Shown here in pieces: positions 16,455-25,975 of a stretch of DNA of 64,000 bases. The stretch's first letter is position 1; the number at the start of each line of letters is the position of its first letter. A program made the translations under genes and the position numbers. The stretch is from Sphingobacterium humi (lineage in GTDB: Bacteria; Bacteroidota; Bacteroidia; Sphingobacteriales; Sphingobacteriaceae): assembly GCF_009768885.1 (NCBI RefSeq), contig NZ_WSQA01000003.1, forward strand, positions 248,001-312,000, given 5' to 3'. Below the pieces are notes generated by a model. It saw nothing but the letters and a program-made list of their open reading frames with translations, did not search any database and was not told where the DNA came from.

Positions 16455-17846
16455 TTAATAATTAGGATTCTGTTTAATGTTTTTGTTCACCTGCACCTCC
16501 AAGTTTGGTAAAGGCAGGTTGTACTGCGCCTGTGCAGGAGTCAACGTTTTGGCACCCGATGCATTCACCACATCCTCATCTAAGCGTTCTACATTCTTTT
16601 TGTGGCGTTTTAAATCGAAAAACCTATGCCCTTCAAACGCTAATTCCTTGAAACGCTCTAACGCAATCGCATTCAATAAATCCGTTTTGTTAGTCAGGTT
16701 TACAGGGCTATAGCCTGCAATTCTTGCCTGTCTAAGCGCATTTAAATCGGCATTGGCATCGCCTTGGCTTTCCGCTTTGGCTTCGGCACGAATCAGGTAC
16801 ATCTCCCCGGTGCGGAACAATTTAATATCCACTAAACCCGGATTGGCCGCACTACCCGCAAATTTGTTCACCAGGTATTTTGATTTATTGCCAGGGCGAT
16901 TTGGATCGTGCTGTATATAGGCGGTAAAACGGATGTCGTTGTTTACATCGAAGCTGTTAATCAATTTAAACGAAGGCGCCAGGAGCACATACCCGCCAGA
17001 CTGACGGAAATAGAATGCGCCAATGGAGGAAAGGTCGGTACCCACTGGTCGACTTAATTTCCAGGCCACCTCTTTGTTCGATTTATCTGTCCAGATGTCT
17101 TTAAATTCCGCACGTGCTGCTAAGGGTAAGCTGTTGATGACCTCGGAAGAATAGGTAATGGCATCGGGCCAGTTTTTTTCATACAGGGCCACCCTTGCCT
17201 GAATGGCTGCAACGGCCGTTTTATTGATTCGGTTAACCTTATTAAGGCCAGGTTCAACCAAAGGTTTTGCAGCCTGCAAATCGGCTTTCACCTTGCCTAT
17301 ATAGCTCATGAAATCTTCGCGAGCCGGGTAGCTGATTTCCGAAACCGTCATATAGGCCATGCCCATTTGTCCGGCTTCATAGCCCGAAGCATAGGCACGG
17401 GCCAATTCAAAATGAAGGTAGCCGCGTAAGGCCAATAATTCACCTTTATACTGGTTTAGCAGCGCCTCTTCGCCGGTATTGTTTAGTTTTTCCATACCCG
17501 CCAATACGCGGTTCGCCCGGTCTATAGCTTGGTAGCTTTGGTAATAAAAGCTGGTTACCGATCCGTTCGCTCCGGTATAGGTCCAACGGAAGGCATCCGA
17601 GTTGCCGACGGTATTTTCAATCGGGTACATGTTTTCATCGGATACGGTTGAGCTTAATTCGCCCAAATCGTTATCTATTAAGTTATATACACCCAATATC
17701 CCCATGTTCACGTCCTCCGCATTGCGGAAGGCCTTTGTAGGGTCTATGGTATCTGTAGGGCTTAAGTCTAATTTAGTACATGAGCTGCTGAGCCCCGCTA
17801 AGATAAGCAGCAGCATCACGATTCGTTGATTTTTAAGATAGTTCAT
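16455..17846 (-). CDS. SusD/RagB-family nutrient-binding outer-membrane lipoprotein
   Basis: 463-residue surface lipoprotein that forms the lid of a SusC channel. It has a lipoprotein signal peptide with lipobox SSSC (cysteine near residue 23). Typical RagB/SusD segments are KAFRNAEDVNMGILGVYNLI near the N-terminus, YWQ-like substitutes followed by YQAIDRANRVLAGMEKL, the TPR-like LRGYLHFELARAYA, and the C-terminal LNALRQAR and LEAI-like ALERFKELAFEGHRFFDLKR. It lies 12 nt after susC, in the standard C-then-D order. Ligand specificity cannot be read from sequence; the linked S51 peptidase suggests a peptide-like ligand. Confidence 0.92.
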   Translation of the reverse strand: MNYLKNQRIVMLLLILAGLSSSCTKLDLSPTDTIDPTKAFRNAEDVNMGILGVYNLIDNDLGELSSTVSDENMYPIENTVGNSDAFRWTYTGANGSVTSFYYQSYQAIDRANRVLAGMEKLNNTGEEALLNQYKGELLALRGYLHFELARAYASGYEAGQMGMAYMTVSEISYPAREDFMSYIGKVKADLQAAKPLVEPGLNKVNRINKTAVAAIQARVALYEKNWPDAITYSSEVINSLPLAARAEFKDIWTDKSNKEVAWKLSRPVGTDLSSIGAFYFRQSGGYVLLAPSFKLINSFDVNNDIRFTAYIQHDPNRPGNKSKYLVNKFAGSAANPGLVDIKLFRTGEMYLIRAEAKAESQGDANADLNALRQARIAGYSPVNLTNKTDLLNAIALERFKELAFEGHRFFDLKRHKKNVERLDEDVVNASGAKTLTPAQAQYNLPLPNLEVQVNKNIKQNPNY

Positions 17847-17858
17847 GGTTTGCCTGCT

Positions 17859-20800
17859 TTAAAAGTTAACATTTAATCCACCGGTGAAGGTTTTCGAATT
17901 CGGGTACTGGAAACGGCCATACACCTGGTTGTTTTCCGGGTCTAAGCCTCGCCATTTTGTCCAGGTAAATAAGTTTTGACCCTGAACAAAGAGTTGGATG
18001 CCTTTAATCAGCTTGATGTTTTTTAAGGCGTCTGCATCAAATGTGTAGTTTAAGCGTACATTCCGTAAACGGATAAAGGAGGCGTCTTGAATATCTTTTG
18101 AGGTAAACACCCGCGGAATATCCAAGCGTTGTAAGATGGCTTTGTCGCCAGCATCGCCCGGGTTTTGCCAACGGTTATACAGCATGCGCTTGGTTTGGTT
18201 TGAGGTGGCATAACGCTGGTTTTCATTGTAGAAATCCTCGTTATTCCAACGGTCAACATCGGCAACAAAAGAAACTAGAGCCGAGGCCGAAAAACCCAGG
18301 TAGGATACTTGCGTATGCACACCGCCCGTCCATTTTGGATACATGCCAGCAGCTAAAGGAACACTTTGGGTAGCGGCATTGTAAGTTTTTGTGATGTTGC
18401 CATCTTTATCCAAGTACTGTGGTTCTCCGGTTTGGGTATCCACACCTGCCCAACGTGGCGCATAGTAGGTGCCATAAGCATGGCCCACTTTGATGATGCG
18501 GGTATCGCCATCCTCGAACTCGTCGGCGAAGTCGGATACACGTAAAATCTCATTTTTGTTATAGCTACCGTTGAAGCCTAAGCTCCAATTAAAGCGTTCG
18601 CCGCGGATGATGTCGGCATTCACGTCCCACTCGATACCCTTATTGCCCATTTTTCCGGTGCTTAATCTCAGTTCCTCGAAACCTGAAGTGCCCGGTGCAG
18701 GCTGTAGGATATACATGTTGTTCGTGATTTTATTGTAGTAGTCCACCGATAGCCTTAACCAGCGGTTTTCAAACAGCCCTAAATCCATACCTACGTTAAA
18801 TTCATTGATGTATTCCCAGTCGAAGTCTTCGTTTCCGGCTTCCGTTGGGGCAATGGCGCTACCACCGCCATAGCCCGATAGCAGACCATAGGTGGCTAAG
18901 TAATCGAAATCATTCGCATAAGGGCTCGCCGTTGAACCATAAGAGGCACGGAAGTTTAAGGTTTGTACGGCATCTACCGATTTTAGGAAGTCTTCTTCTT
19001 TCACGTTCCAGTTGGCACCCAAGGAATAGAAGCCATGCCATTTGTTTTTAGGCGCCACCTTGGTGGAACCATCGTAACGGTAGCTTCCTGTTAAGGTATA
19101 TTTACGGTCGTAAGAATAACGTGCCACACCCATAAAGGAAGTTAGGGCCGATTTTGTTTTGCCGCCTAAAATATTCGGCATAAAATCTACACTACCATTG
19201 GTTACGCCGGCAGGCGTTTCCGGCAAACGGCCATCGATGCCATAGGCATTGAACCCAAAGTTGCGGTAATCGTTGTAGAGGTATTCATAAAAAGCAGAAG
19301 CCTCGAAGTCGTGAACCTGATTGAAGATTTCGTTGTAGGTAATGCCTGTGGTTGAAACCAAGTTGAAGTTCTGCGGATTTGACTGCGATAAACGGCCTTG
19401 TCCGCCTAAGGTATTGCTGTTTTTACGGCTACCGTAGTAAGAATCAGGGTTGATAAATACCACGCGGTTCGAGTTGCGGTAATCCACACCGGCACGTGTT
19501 GAAACCTTCAATGTCGGCAAAATCTGGTAACTGATCGATCCGCCAAGGATGGTTTTTAACTGTGCACTTTTGTCTGATGAGTTGAAAAGGCGCTCTAAGC
19601 CGGCGCTACCTTCGCGTTGATCTAAAATAAAATAATCAGACTCGTTACCAAAATGGATCAAGGTGCCATCGGGCGCGTAAGGATACTCATAAGGAAGGGC
19701 ATAATAAACCGATGCCATGGAAGTACCTACGCTGGTGGTTCCTTCACCTTCGGTGAATTGCGATTTAGAATAGCCTAAACCAAGGTTTAAGTTGGCGGTA
19801 AGTTTGTCACTACCAAAGTCTAAATTACTTTTTAAGCTGAAGCGTTTTAATCCGGTACGGATGGCTACGCCGTCTTGGTTATAGAAGTTTAAGGAATTGT
19901 AGTAGCGCACCTTATCGGTTCCGCCGGTAAAGGATACTTGCTGCTCTACAAAGCTTCCGTTCTTAAAAAACTGGTCGCGCCAGTCGATATTGATGCCACG
20001 TAAGCTGTCAAGAATCTGATCGGCACGCGCTCTAAAGGCTTGGGTGCCATTGATGTATTTCGGGTTTTTAGGCGAGTAAGTCCAGCCCGGGCCGTAGTTT
20101 TTGCCATACTTCTCCCCAGCTTCTTCTTCAAAAATCAAGCGTTCGCTGGTGTTCATCATTTCAAAGTTCGGGCGGCTTAGGGTTGTTACGCCATACTGCG
20201 AGGCATATTCCACGCGTAGGCTGCCTTCCTTACCTTTTTTGGAGGTTAATAAAACCACGCCATTGGCACCACGAGAACCATAAAGGGCGGTCGCCGAAGC
20301 GTCTTTTAATACCACTACGTTCTCGAAGTCGTTTTGGTTAAGGGTTTGCATATAACCGGCTTCAATCGGAATCCCATCCAATACATAAAGGGGCGTGTTG
20401 GAACCGTTGATACTACCCACACCGCGAATAACGACCGCTGCACTTTGACCCGGTTGGCCAGAGCTCGAGATGACACTCATGCCCGGTACGCGGCCTTGCA
20501 GGATCTGATCTACCGTTAAGCCGGCCACCTGATTGATGTCTTTGGCTTGTACAGTTGTGGTTACACTGCTGGAAAGCTTTTTATCGTAGGCGGTATAGCC
20601 TGTTACGGCGATATCTTCAATGGCTTGGATACTTTCTTCCATGCGCAGCGTAAGGTTCTGCAGGTTGCTGAGGGTGATTTCTTGCGACTTAAAGCCTACC
20701 AAACTCAGGCTGATTACCTGTCTTGGGGCGGCACTGATTTGAAAGCGTCCCTGGCTATCGGTACTTGTTGTTGCGCCGGTAGTTTTGTTGCGTATGCTTA

Positions 20801-21239
20801 CAAAGGCTAAAGGATTGCCTTTGGCATCTAACACCTGGCCGGAAAGGCTTTGTTGCGCGTGTTCGTTATGGCCAGCGAGGAGCTCTTTCTTACCGACAAT
20901 CGCGATATCGCGGTTTTTTACCGTGAATTGGATGCCGGTACCATTGAAAATAGCGGCTAAAGCCTGGCCTACGGATACATTTTTTAGGTTGATATCGGCA
21001 ATGCGGATATGCTCGATTAGGGCATCATCATAGAACACATTATAGCCAGATTGTTTTTGGATATCCTTTAATAATTTCTCTGCCGTCGTGCGCTTGGCCG
21101 ACAGGCTGATGGTTTGTGCAGAGCCTGAAAAAGCAAGTAAGGCATAGCATAAAAGGAATAAGGTAAGGGATAGCTTATGCCCGCTGATGAGCGTGCTGCG
21201 CTTCCTTTCCTTGACGTTAATGAGCAACGTTCTTTTCAT
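17859..21239 (-). CDS. SusC/RagA-family TonB-linked transporter with STN signalling domain
   Basis: 1126-residue outer-membrane TonB-dependent transporter. In order: a long signal peptide (about residues 1-42), a secretin/TonB N-terminal (STN) domain at about 45-118 (TAEKLLKDIQKQSGYNVFYDD...), a carboxypeptidase-regulatory-like domain at about 128-210, the plug domain at about 220-335 (ILQGRVPGMSVISSSGQPGQ, VLDGIPIE, DASATALYGSRGANGVV), then the 22-strand barrel ending in GGLNVNF. The STN domain contacts a periplasmic FecR anti-sigma factor, and exactly such a gene lies upstream. The receptor therefore likely acts as both transporter and sensor, with fecR and the ECF sigma gene completing the relay. 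Confidence 0.95.
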   Translation of the reverse strand: MKRTLLINVKERKRSTLISGHKLSLTLFLLCYALLAFSGSAQTISLSAKRTTAEKLLKDIQKQSGYNVFYDDALIEHIRIADINLKNVSVGQALAAIFNGTGIQFTVKNRDIAIVGKKELLAGHNEHAQQSLSGQVLDAKGNPLAFVSIRNKTTGATTSTDSQGRFQISAAPRQVISLSLVGFKSQEITLSNLQNLTLRMEESIQAIEDIAVTGYTAYDKKLSSSVTTTVQAKDINQVAGLTVDQILQGRVPGMSVISSSGQPGQSAAVVIRGVGSINGSNTPLYVLDGIPIEAGYMQTLNQNDFENVVVLKDASATALYGSRGANGVVLLTSKKGKEGSLRVEYASQYGVTTLSRPNFEMMNTSERLIFEEEAGEKYGKNYGPGWTYSPKNPKYINGTQAFRARADQILDSLRGINIDWRDQFFKNGSFVEQQVSFTGGTDKVRYYNSLNFYNQDGVAIRTGLKRFSLKSNLDFGSDKLTANLNLGLGYSKSQFTEGEGTTSVGTSMASVYYALPYEYPYAPDGTLIHFGNESDYFILDQREGSAGLERLFNSSDKSAQLKTILGGSISYQILPTLKVSTRAGVDYRNSNRVVFINPDSYYGSRKNSNTLGGQGRLSQSNPQNFNLVSTTGITYNEIFNQVHDFEASAFYEYLYNDYRNFGFNAYGIDGRLPETPAGVTNGSVDFMPNILGGKTKSALTSFMGVARYSYDRKYTLTGSYRYDGSTKVAPKNKWHGFYSLGANWNVKEEDFLKSVDAVQTLNFRASYGSTASPYANDFDYLATYGLLSGYGGGSAIAPTEAGNEDFDWEYINEFNVGMDLGLFENRWLRLSVDYYNKITNNMYILQPAPGTSGFEELRLSTGKMGNKGIEWDVNADIIRGERFNWSLGFNGSYNKNEILRVSDFADEFEDGDTRIIKVGHAYGTYYAPRWAGVDTQTGEPQYLDKDGNITKTYNAATQSVPLAAGMYPKWTGGVHTQVSYLGFSASALVSFVADVDRWNNEDFYNENQRYATSNQTKRMLYNRWQNPGDAGDKAILQRLDIPRVFTSKDIQDASFIRLRNVRLNYTFDADALKNIKLIKGIQLFVQGQNLFTWTKWRGLDPENNQVYGRFQYPNSKTFTGGLNVNF

Positions 21240-21326
21240 TTGTGAATTGATTAGGTTAAGTATTTTGTTAGGTTATCATGCCTGACCTTGGTTTTGAAGG
21301 GGCCGAAGCATGGGGGTTACGGAAAT

Positions 21327-22499
21327 TTAATGTTTGGTAGTTTTCAGGACATAGACTTTTCTCCCTTCTATTTTATAGTTAATGCTGTGATTTAGTGTAA
21401 TTATGTTCAGAACTTCGGCCAGGCTACTGGAGCGGGCGATATTGCCGGAAAATGTTTTCGTTTTTAAGTCTTGCAGGTTATCTGCAAAGACAAAGTCTAC
21501 ATCGTACCAACGTTCCAGCTGCTTGGTAATTTGCTGCAGGTTTTTCTTGGAAAACACAATTCTGGACTGTGCCCAGGCAATGGCTTCTTCCACATCAACA
21601 TCAGCCTTGCTCAGCTGGCCTTTTGCCCATACCGCTTGCTGACCGGGGTTTAAGAAAAGTTCGCCAGCAGGCGTTTTTACCGCTACTTTTCCGCTTACCA
21701 AGGTGGTTCTTAAAGCTTCTTCTGCATAGGCGGAAACATTGAAGGAAGTGCCTAGCACTTCAATTTGCTGGTTTGCCGAAAGCACCTGGAAGGGCTGATT
21801 GGCCTGATGGGCCACCTCAAAATAAGCCTCTCCTTCCAATCGCACCTCGCGAATAGACCCGCTAAAGGCCGAAGGGAAATGCAGCTTGGAACCGGCATTC
21901 AGATGAACGCGGCTACCGTCGGGAAGGGTTAATTTATATTCCGAAGCGCGTGGCGTTTCCAGGGTATGCCATACCACTTTATGAAAACGCTGGAGGGTGT
22001 CCTTATTCAGGAGTATTTGGTTGGATGCCAATTCGAGCATGCTATTGCTGTCTAAGGCTATGGGTGCTCCATCGCCGCTGGTTAAAATGGCATGCGTAGC
22101 TCCGGCAGCAATATCCATTTGCTGGGTTTGATTGGCTATCTGTTTAGTTTCTACGCCTTGCCGCTGCTGAAAAAATAACCAGGTAAATCCTAAGCCAAGA
22201 AGTAGCACCGCGGCATAAGGTAGCCATTTCAAATAGCTTGGTTTGCGCGTGCGTATAGGCAATATGTCCGGCGCAGGCTGCTGTAGCACCTGATTCTTAA
22301 AACGGGTAAAGGCCTCTTCGCTATCCGAAAGGGAAGGTTGGGCTTGAAAATCCTGAAAGGATTGGCCAATAAGTTCTTGCAATATAGGCTGATTTGCAGG
22401 GTCTTCCACAAGCTGTAGGAAGGTCATGAGTTCCTCGGCATGGAGGTCATCCTGCAGATAGCGCTGATAGAGCTTGGTTATGGTTTCTTTCTTATTCAT
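21327..22499 (-). CDS. FecR-family anti-sigma factor
   Basis: 390-residue inner-membrane regulator. A cytoplasmic N-terminal part (about 1-84) is followed by a single membrane helix at about 85-107 (YLKWLPYAAVLLLGLGFTWLFF) and a periplasmic FecR domain (LPDGSRVHLNAGSKLHFPSAFSG, VRLEGEAYFEVAH, VLGTSFNVSAYAEE). The C-terminal DUF4974-like part (KKNLQQITKQLERWYDVDFVF, FSGNIARSSSLAEVLNIITLNH) resembles the STN fold. It normally holds its ECF sigma factor inactive until the cognate STN-bearing receptor senses its ligand. It sits between the ECF sigma gene (105 nt upstream) and susC (87 nt downstream), matching that circuit. Confidence 0.93.
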   Translation of the reverse strand: MNKKETITKLYQRYLQDDLHAEELMTFLQLVEDPANQPILQELIGQSFQDFQAQPSLSDSEEAFTRFKNQVLQQPAPDILPIRTRKPSYLKWLPYAAVLLLGLGFTWLFFQQRQGVETKQIANQTQQMDIAAGATHAILTSGDGAPIALDSNSMLELASNQILLNKDTLQRFHKVVWHTLETPRASEYKLTLPDGSRVHLNAGSKLHFPSAFSGSIREVRLEGEAYFEVAHQANQPFQVLSANQQIEVLGTSFNVSAYAEEALRTTLVSGKVAVKTPAGELFLNPGQQAVWAKGQLSKADVDVEEAIAWAQSRIVFSKKNLQQITKQLERWYDVDFVFADNLQDLKTKTFSGNIARSSSLAEVLNIITLNHSINYKIEGRKVYVLKTTKH

Positions 22500-22604
22500 A
22501 ATCCGGTTTTGTAGGTAGGGGAAGCAATGGGTTGATAGCTTTCTTGCCTCCTTAGGGGTAAAGACGCAAAGGAAGGAAGGAGGAATACAGTTAAAATGAA
22601 ATTT

Positions 22605-23255
22605 TTAGTGAAATTGTTGCTGTTGGGCCACAAGACTGGCCAATAGGAGCAGCATCGCTAGCTCATCATGGGATTCCATGAACTTACGGATGCGTTGTAG
22701 CGCCCGCACGACGTAGGTTTTGGACGAGAAGACTGAAATACCCAATTCCTTGGCAATTTCCTCATGGCTTAAGCCTTCCACGCGACTTTTGATAAATACT
22801 TCGCGCACCTGTGTCGGCAATTGAGCGATGGCATCCTTCAGTTTCTGGTCCAATTCCTTATATTCTAAAAGGCCGTCGGGTAGGGGTTGGGGATCTTGGA
22901 AATAGCCGATCAGGGTTTCCAGGTTGGCCGTAGTCAGGACTTTCTTCCGTAGAAAATCAATGCTAGTATTGCGGGCAATGATGAATAGGTAGCTTTGCAG
23001 GTCTTGAACGCCCTTGAGTTGCTGCCGATTATGGTAGAGCTTGGTGAAGATCTCCTGCGAAATATCCTCGGCTTGCTCCCTGGATTTAACCAAGCTGAGC
23101 ACGACCCCATAAATATGCGACCAATATTGTTGAAATAATTGCTTATAGGCTTGTTCTTTCCCTTCCGCTAAGGCAATTAATAACTGGTCATATGGCATGG
23201 CTTGAGGCATCTCCTTCATAATCTTCGCGTTAATAGTAGGCTGCTTTCCTGCCAT
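22605..23255 (-). CDS. ECF-type RNA polymerase sigma-70 factor
   Basis: 216-residue extracytoplasmic-function sigma factor. Region 2 is visible at about residues 30-100 (AYKQLFQQYWSHIYGVVLSLVKSREQAEDISQEIFTKLYHNRQQL), and region 4 at about 130-195 (AIAQLPTQVREVFIKSRVEGLSHEEIAKELGISVFSSKTYVVRALQRIRKFM). The start is uncertain: in-frame ATGs at 23219, 23210 and 23198 would give a more typical N-terminus (MPYDQLLIALAEG). Its likely partner is the FecR gene just downstream, and its likely target is the susC-susD-cyanophycinase operon. Members of this kind are widespread in Bacteroidota nutrient-uptake loci. Confidence 0.93.
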   Translation of the reverse strand: MAGKQPTINAKIMKEMPQAMPYDQLLIALAEGKEQAYKQLFQQYWSHIYGVVLSLVKSREQAEDISQEIFTKLYHNRQQLKGVQDLQSYLFIIARNTSIDFLRKKVLTTANLETLIGYFQDPQPLPDGLLEYKELDQKLKDAIAQLPTQVREVFIKSRVEGLSHEEIAKELGISVFSSKTYVVRALQRIRKFMESHDELAMLLLLASLVAQQQQFH

Positions 23256-23458
23256 ACTATAACGCGCTTAGCGAACTAAGATAACAATTTTATTCTACTT
23301 GATTTTTCAAGATTTTCAACTTGTAGAATGAGTTATTTAAATTGTGTTAGTTTCAATAAAAATAGATAATGAATGCTAAATAATCAAATAAACATTATTA
23401 ATATTATGTTTATTTCAATAAAAAATGAAAAATATTATGATTTTAATTTTATTCTTAT

Positions 23459-23466
23459 TTACTTTG
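23459..23466 (+). promoter_or_regulatory. Possible -7 promoter element for asnB
   Basis: TTACTTTG differs from TAnnTTTG at one position and lies 49 nt before the asnB ATG in a very AT-rich 260-nt gap. No other feature is seen in that gap. Confidence 0.35.
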
Positions 23467-23515
23467 TGTCATTCATTAAATAAAAAGAATTAAAAGCTAT
23501 TAAAATTGAAATTTT

Positions 23516-25210
23516 ATGTGTGGAATCGTAGGTGCATTTGATTTAAAACAGCCATCGGCAACATTAAGACCGCAGGTCTTGGAGATGGCCAAGAGAATCC
23601 GTCATAGAGGACCGGATTGGTCGGGGATTTACAGTGCCGAGCGCGCTATCCTGGCGCATGAACGCTTAGCGATCGTTGATCCGAAGTCTGGAAGCCAACC
23701 TTTGTTCAGCCCGGATGGACAAGTGGTGTTAGCAGTAAATGGGGAAATCTATAATCATCAAAACCTACGAAATTCGCTCCCTAATTATCAGTTTTCTACA
23801 GCTTCCGATTCCGAGGTGGTATTGGCCCTTTACTTGGAGAAAGGTCCTGCTTTTATCGAAGAACTGAATGGTATTTTTGGCTTTGCCCTTTACGATGGCC
23901 GTTCGGATACCTTCTTGATTGCTCGTGACCATATGGGGATTATTCCCTTGTATTATGGTAAGGATGAATTCGGACAGCTGTTTGTTTCCTCTGAATTGAA
24001 ATCCTTGGAAGGCTTCTGTGTGGAAATGCAGCAATTCCCTCCGGGACATTATTTGTATAGCAAGGAAAGCATGGAGCCCCAAGCCTGGTACAGCCGCGAT
24101 TGGGAAAGCTATGCTAGCGTAGCGCAGGCGAAAACCGACCTGGAAACCCTGCGTGAAGGTTTGGAAGAGGCTGTGCATCGGCAATTGATGTCGGATGTGC
24201 CTTACGGCGTTTTGTTGTCAGGTGGATTGGACTCTTCGGTCATCGCGGCGATTACTAAGAAGTTTGCGGCTAAGCGTATCGAGAGTCAAGATCAGGAAGA
24301 AGCCTGGTATCCGCAGTTGCACTCCTTTGCGGTGGGCTTGCAAGGATCGCCGGATCTGATTGCTGCGCAAAAAGCTGCAGACCATATCGGCACGATTCAT
24401 CATGAGGTGAACTTCACCATTCAGGAAGGTCTGGATGCTATCCGTGACGTCATCTATCATTTAGAGACCTACGATGTGACCACCATACGTGCCTCTACAC
24501 CGATGTACCTCTTGGCTAGGGTGATTAAATCTATGGGTATTAAAATGGTGCTATCCGGAGAGGGTTCCGATGAACTATTCGGGGGCTACCTGTATTTCCA
24601 TAAAGCGCCGAATGCGCAAGAGTTCCACGAGGAAACCGTCCGAAAATTAAAGAAACTTTACCTCTACGACTGCCTGCGTGCGAATAAATCACTTGCCGCA
24701 TGGGGCGTGGAAGGACGCGTACCATTCCTAGATAAGGAGTTTATGGATATCGCCATGGGCATCAATCCGGAAGATAAAATGATTAAAAACGGACGCATGG
24801 AAAAATGGGTCGTACGCAAAGCCTTCGAGGATTATCTGCCGGAAAGTATCGCCTGGCGACAAAAGGAACAGTTCTCCGACGGTGTTGGCTATTCCTGGAT
24901 CGATACCCTGAAAGAACAAGCGGAGCGCCTGGTTACAGATACCGAATTTGAAACCGCCGCAAGCCGATTCCCACAAAATACCCCAAAAAATAAAGAAGAA
25001 TACCTGTATCGGAGCATCTTTGAATCGCACTTCCCTTCGGAAGCGGCTGCCCTGACCGTGCCATCGGCTAAATCCGTAGCCTGCAGTACCCCGGAAGCCT
25101 TATTATGGGATGCCTCATTTCAAAACCTTAACGATCCATCAGGACGTGCTGTGGCTTCTGTCCATCAGGATAGCTATGAAAAGAGCCATCAATCAGCATC
25201 ATGTTCTTAG
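23516..25210 (+). CDS. asnB: Asparagine synthase (glutamine-hydrolysing), class B
   Basis: 564-residue two-domain enzyme that makes Asn from Asp, ATP and glutamine. The N-terminal glutaminase domain begins MCGIVGAF, with the nucleophile C2 exposed after Met removal. It continues with RHRGPDWSG, LAHERLAIVDP and VNGEIYNH. The ATP-pyrophosphatase synthetase domain begins near residue 225 with SGGLDSS, and LSGEGSDELFGGY follows. Length is that of E. coli AsnB (554). It is a single-gene unit bounded by an AT-rich promoter region and a terminator, divergent from the ECF sigma/cyanophycinase locus. Proximity to an aspartyl-peptide locus is suggestive only. Confidence 0.96.
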   Translation: MCGIVGAFDLKQPSATLRPQVLEMAKRIRHRGPDWSGIYSAERAILAHERLAIVDPKSGSQPLFSPDGQVVLAVNGEIYNHQNLRNSLPNYQFSTASDSEVVLALYLEKGPAFIEELNGIFGFALYDGRSDTFLIARDHMGIIPLYYGKDEFGQLFVSSELKSLEGFCVEMQQFPPGHYLYSKESMEPQAWYSRDWESYASVAQAKTDLETLREGLEEAVHRQLMSDVPYGVLLSGGLDSSVIAAITKKFAAKRIESQDQEEAWYPQLHSFAVGLQGSPDLIAAQKAADHIGTIHHEVNFTIQEGLDAIRDVIYHLETYDVTTIRASTPMYLLARVIKSMGIKMVLSGEGSDELFGGYLYFHKAPNAQEFHEETVRKLKKLYLYDCLRANKSLAAWGVEGRVPFLDKEFMDIAMGINPEDKMIKNGRMEKWVVRKAFEDYLPESIAWRQKEQFSDGVGYSWIDTLKEQAERLVTDTEFETAASRFPQNTPKNKEEYLYRSIFESHFPSEAAALTVPSAKSVACSTPEALLWDASFQNLNDPSGRAVASVHQDSYEKSHQSASCS

Positions 25211-25233
25211 TTAAATATGCTTAAATTGGGAGG

Positions 25234-25260
25234 GAGGTAGCAGTTTGTTGCCTCTTTTTT
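25234..25260 (+). terminator. Rho-independent terminator after asnB
   Basis: Nine-pair stem GAGGTAGCA/TGTTGCCTC (25234-25242 and 25246-25254, with two G-T pairs), loop GTT, then six T. The T-run overlaps the stop codon of the convergent YhhN-family gene. Confidence 0.75.
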
Positions 25261-25960
25261 AATTGCGGTTATCGGTGCTGGATAGCTTCTCCTGATAGCT
25301 TTTATGCCATACGGCTCCTAAGCTAATACCGTATTGCGCCAACATGTAAGTCAGCATAATCATTAGCCCTGAATTGGGGACATAGGCCACAAACTTAGTA
25401 ATCGCAAGGATGGAATCTGAGATGACAAAGAGGAGGGCGCCAAAGAAAATTGCTATAAAGCTTGCCATGCTGGTCCTATGCCGACGGCCATACGCAAAGA
25501 CCGCCATCAAGGCAATCAGGAAGATATAGCAAATAACAGGGTATTTCTCTACCCCCAAGCTTGGGGCCAATATTTGATACAGATACAACGAATAGATGGC
25601 TAAAACCATCGTAATCAGGTACAAGAATCGATCCCTTCGCATATCGGCTTTCTTGAACTGTTCGAGAAAGGCAAAGAGGTAAAACCCATGTCCAATTAGG
25701 AAAGCGCCAAGTCCGAACAAGAAGTAATCGGGAAAAAGCAGGAAGATATCGCCAAGCCAACCGAAGAATAACCCGATGGCAATATGCTTGTAAAAGCTAG
25801 TGGATAAGCGAGTTTCTAACCAGAGAAAGCCGATCAACACCGGACAAATCAAGACCTTGCTCAGCATCCGGAGTTCATCTGCATAGCTATGGATGCTGTA
25901 CAATTGCACAGCAAATACAAGCAAAAATAGAAGATGCGGAATAACTTTCTTCATAGGCAT
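25259..25960 (-). CDS. YhhN-family membrane protein, probable lysoplasmalogenase
   Basis: 233-residue protein with about eight transmembrane helices. It carries the YhhN/TMEM86 motifs: Gly-Asp in WLGDIFLL (near residue 70), GHGFYLFAFL, and Ser-Asp in FVISDSILAI (near residue 187). The family hydrolyses the vinyl-ether bond of lysoplasmalogens (TMEM86B, Legionella homologue). Whether this organism makes plasmalogens is not visible here, so the substrate remains open. An alternative start two codons downstream (25954) removes MP. It sits 15 nt after the amino-acid permease gene, so the two may be cotranscribed without an obvious functional link. Confidence 0.82.
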   Translation of the reverse strand: MPMKKVIPHLLFLLVFAVQLYSIHSYADELRMLSKVLICPVLIGFLWLETRLSTSFYKHIAIGLFFGWLGDIFLLFPDYFLFGLGAFLIGHGFYLFAFLEQFKKADMRRDRFLYLITMVLAIYSLYLYQILAPSLGVEKYPVICYIFLIALMAVFAYGRRHRTSMASFIAIFFGALLFVISDSILAITKFVAYVPNSGLMIMLTYMLAQYGISLGAVWHKSYQEKLSSTDNRN

Positions 25961-25975
25961 TAAACGGCTATTCGC

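Noticed and set aside
16455-21239. Glycan-specific polysaccharide utilisation locus
   Set aside because: SusC and SusD alone do not show a glycan substrate, and no glycoside hydrolase, lyase or sulfatase lies in the locus; the only enzyme is an S51 peptidase.
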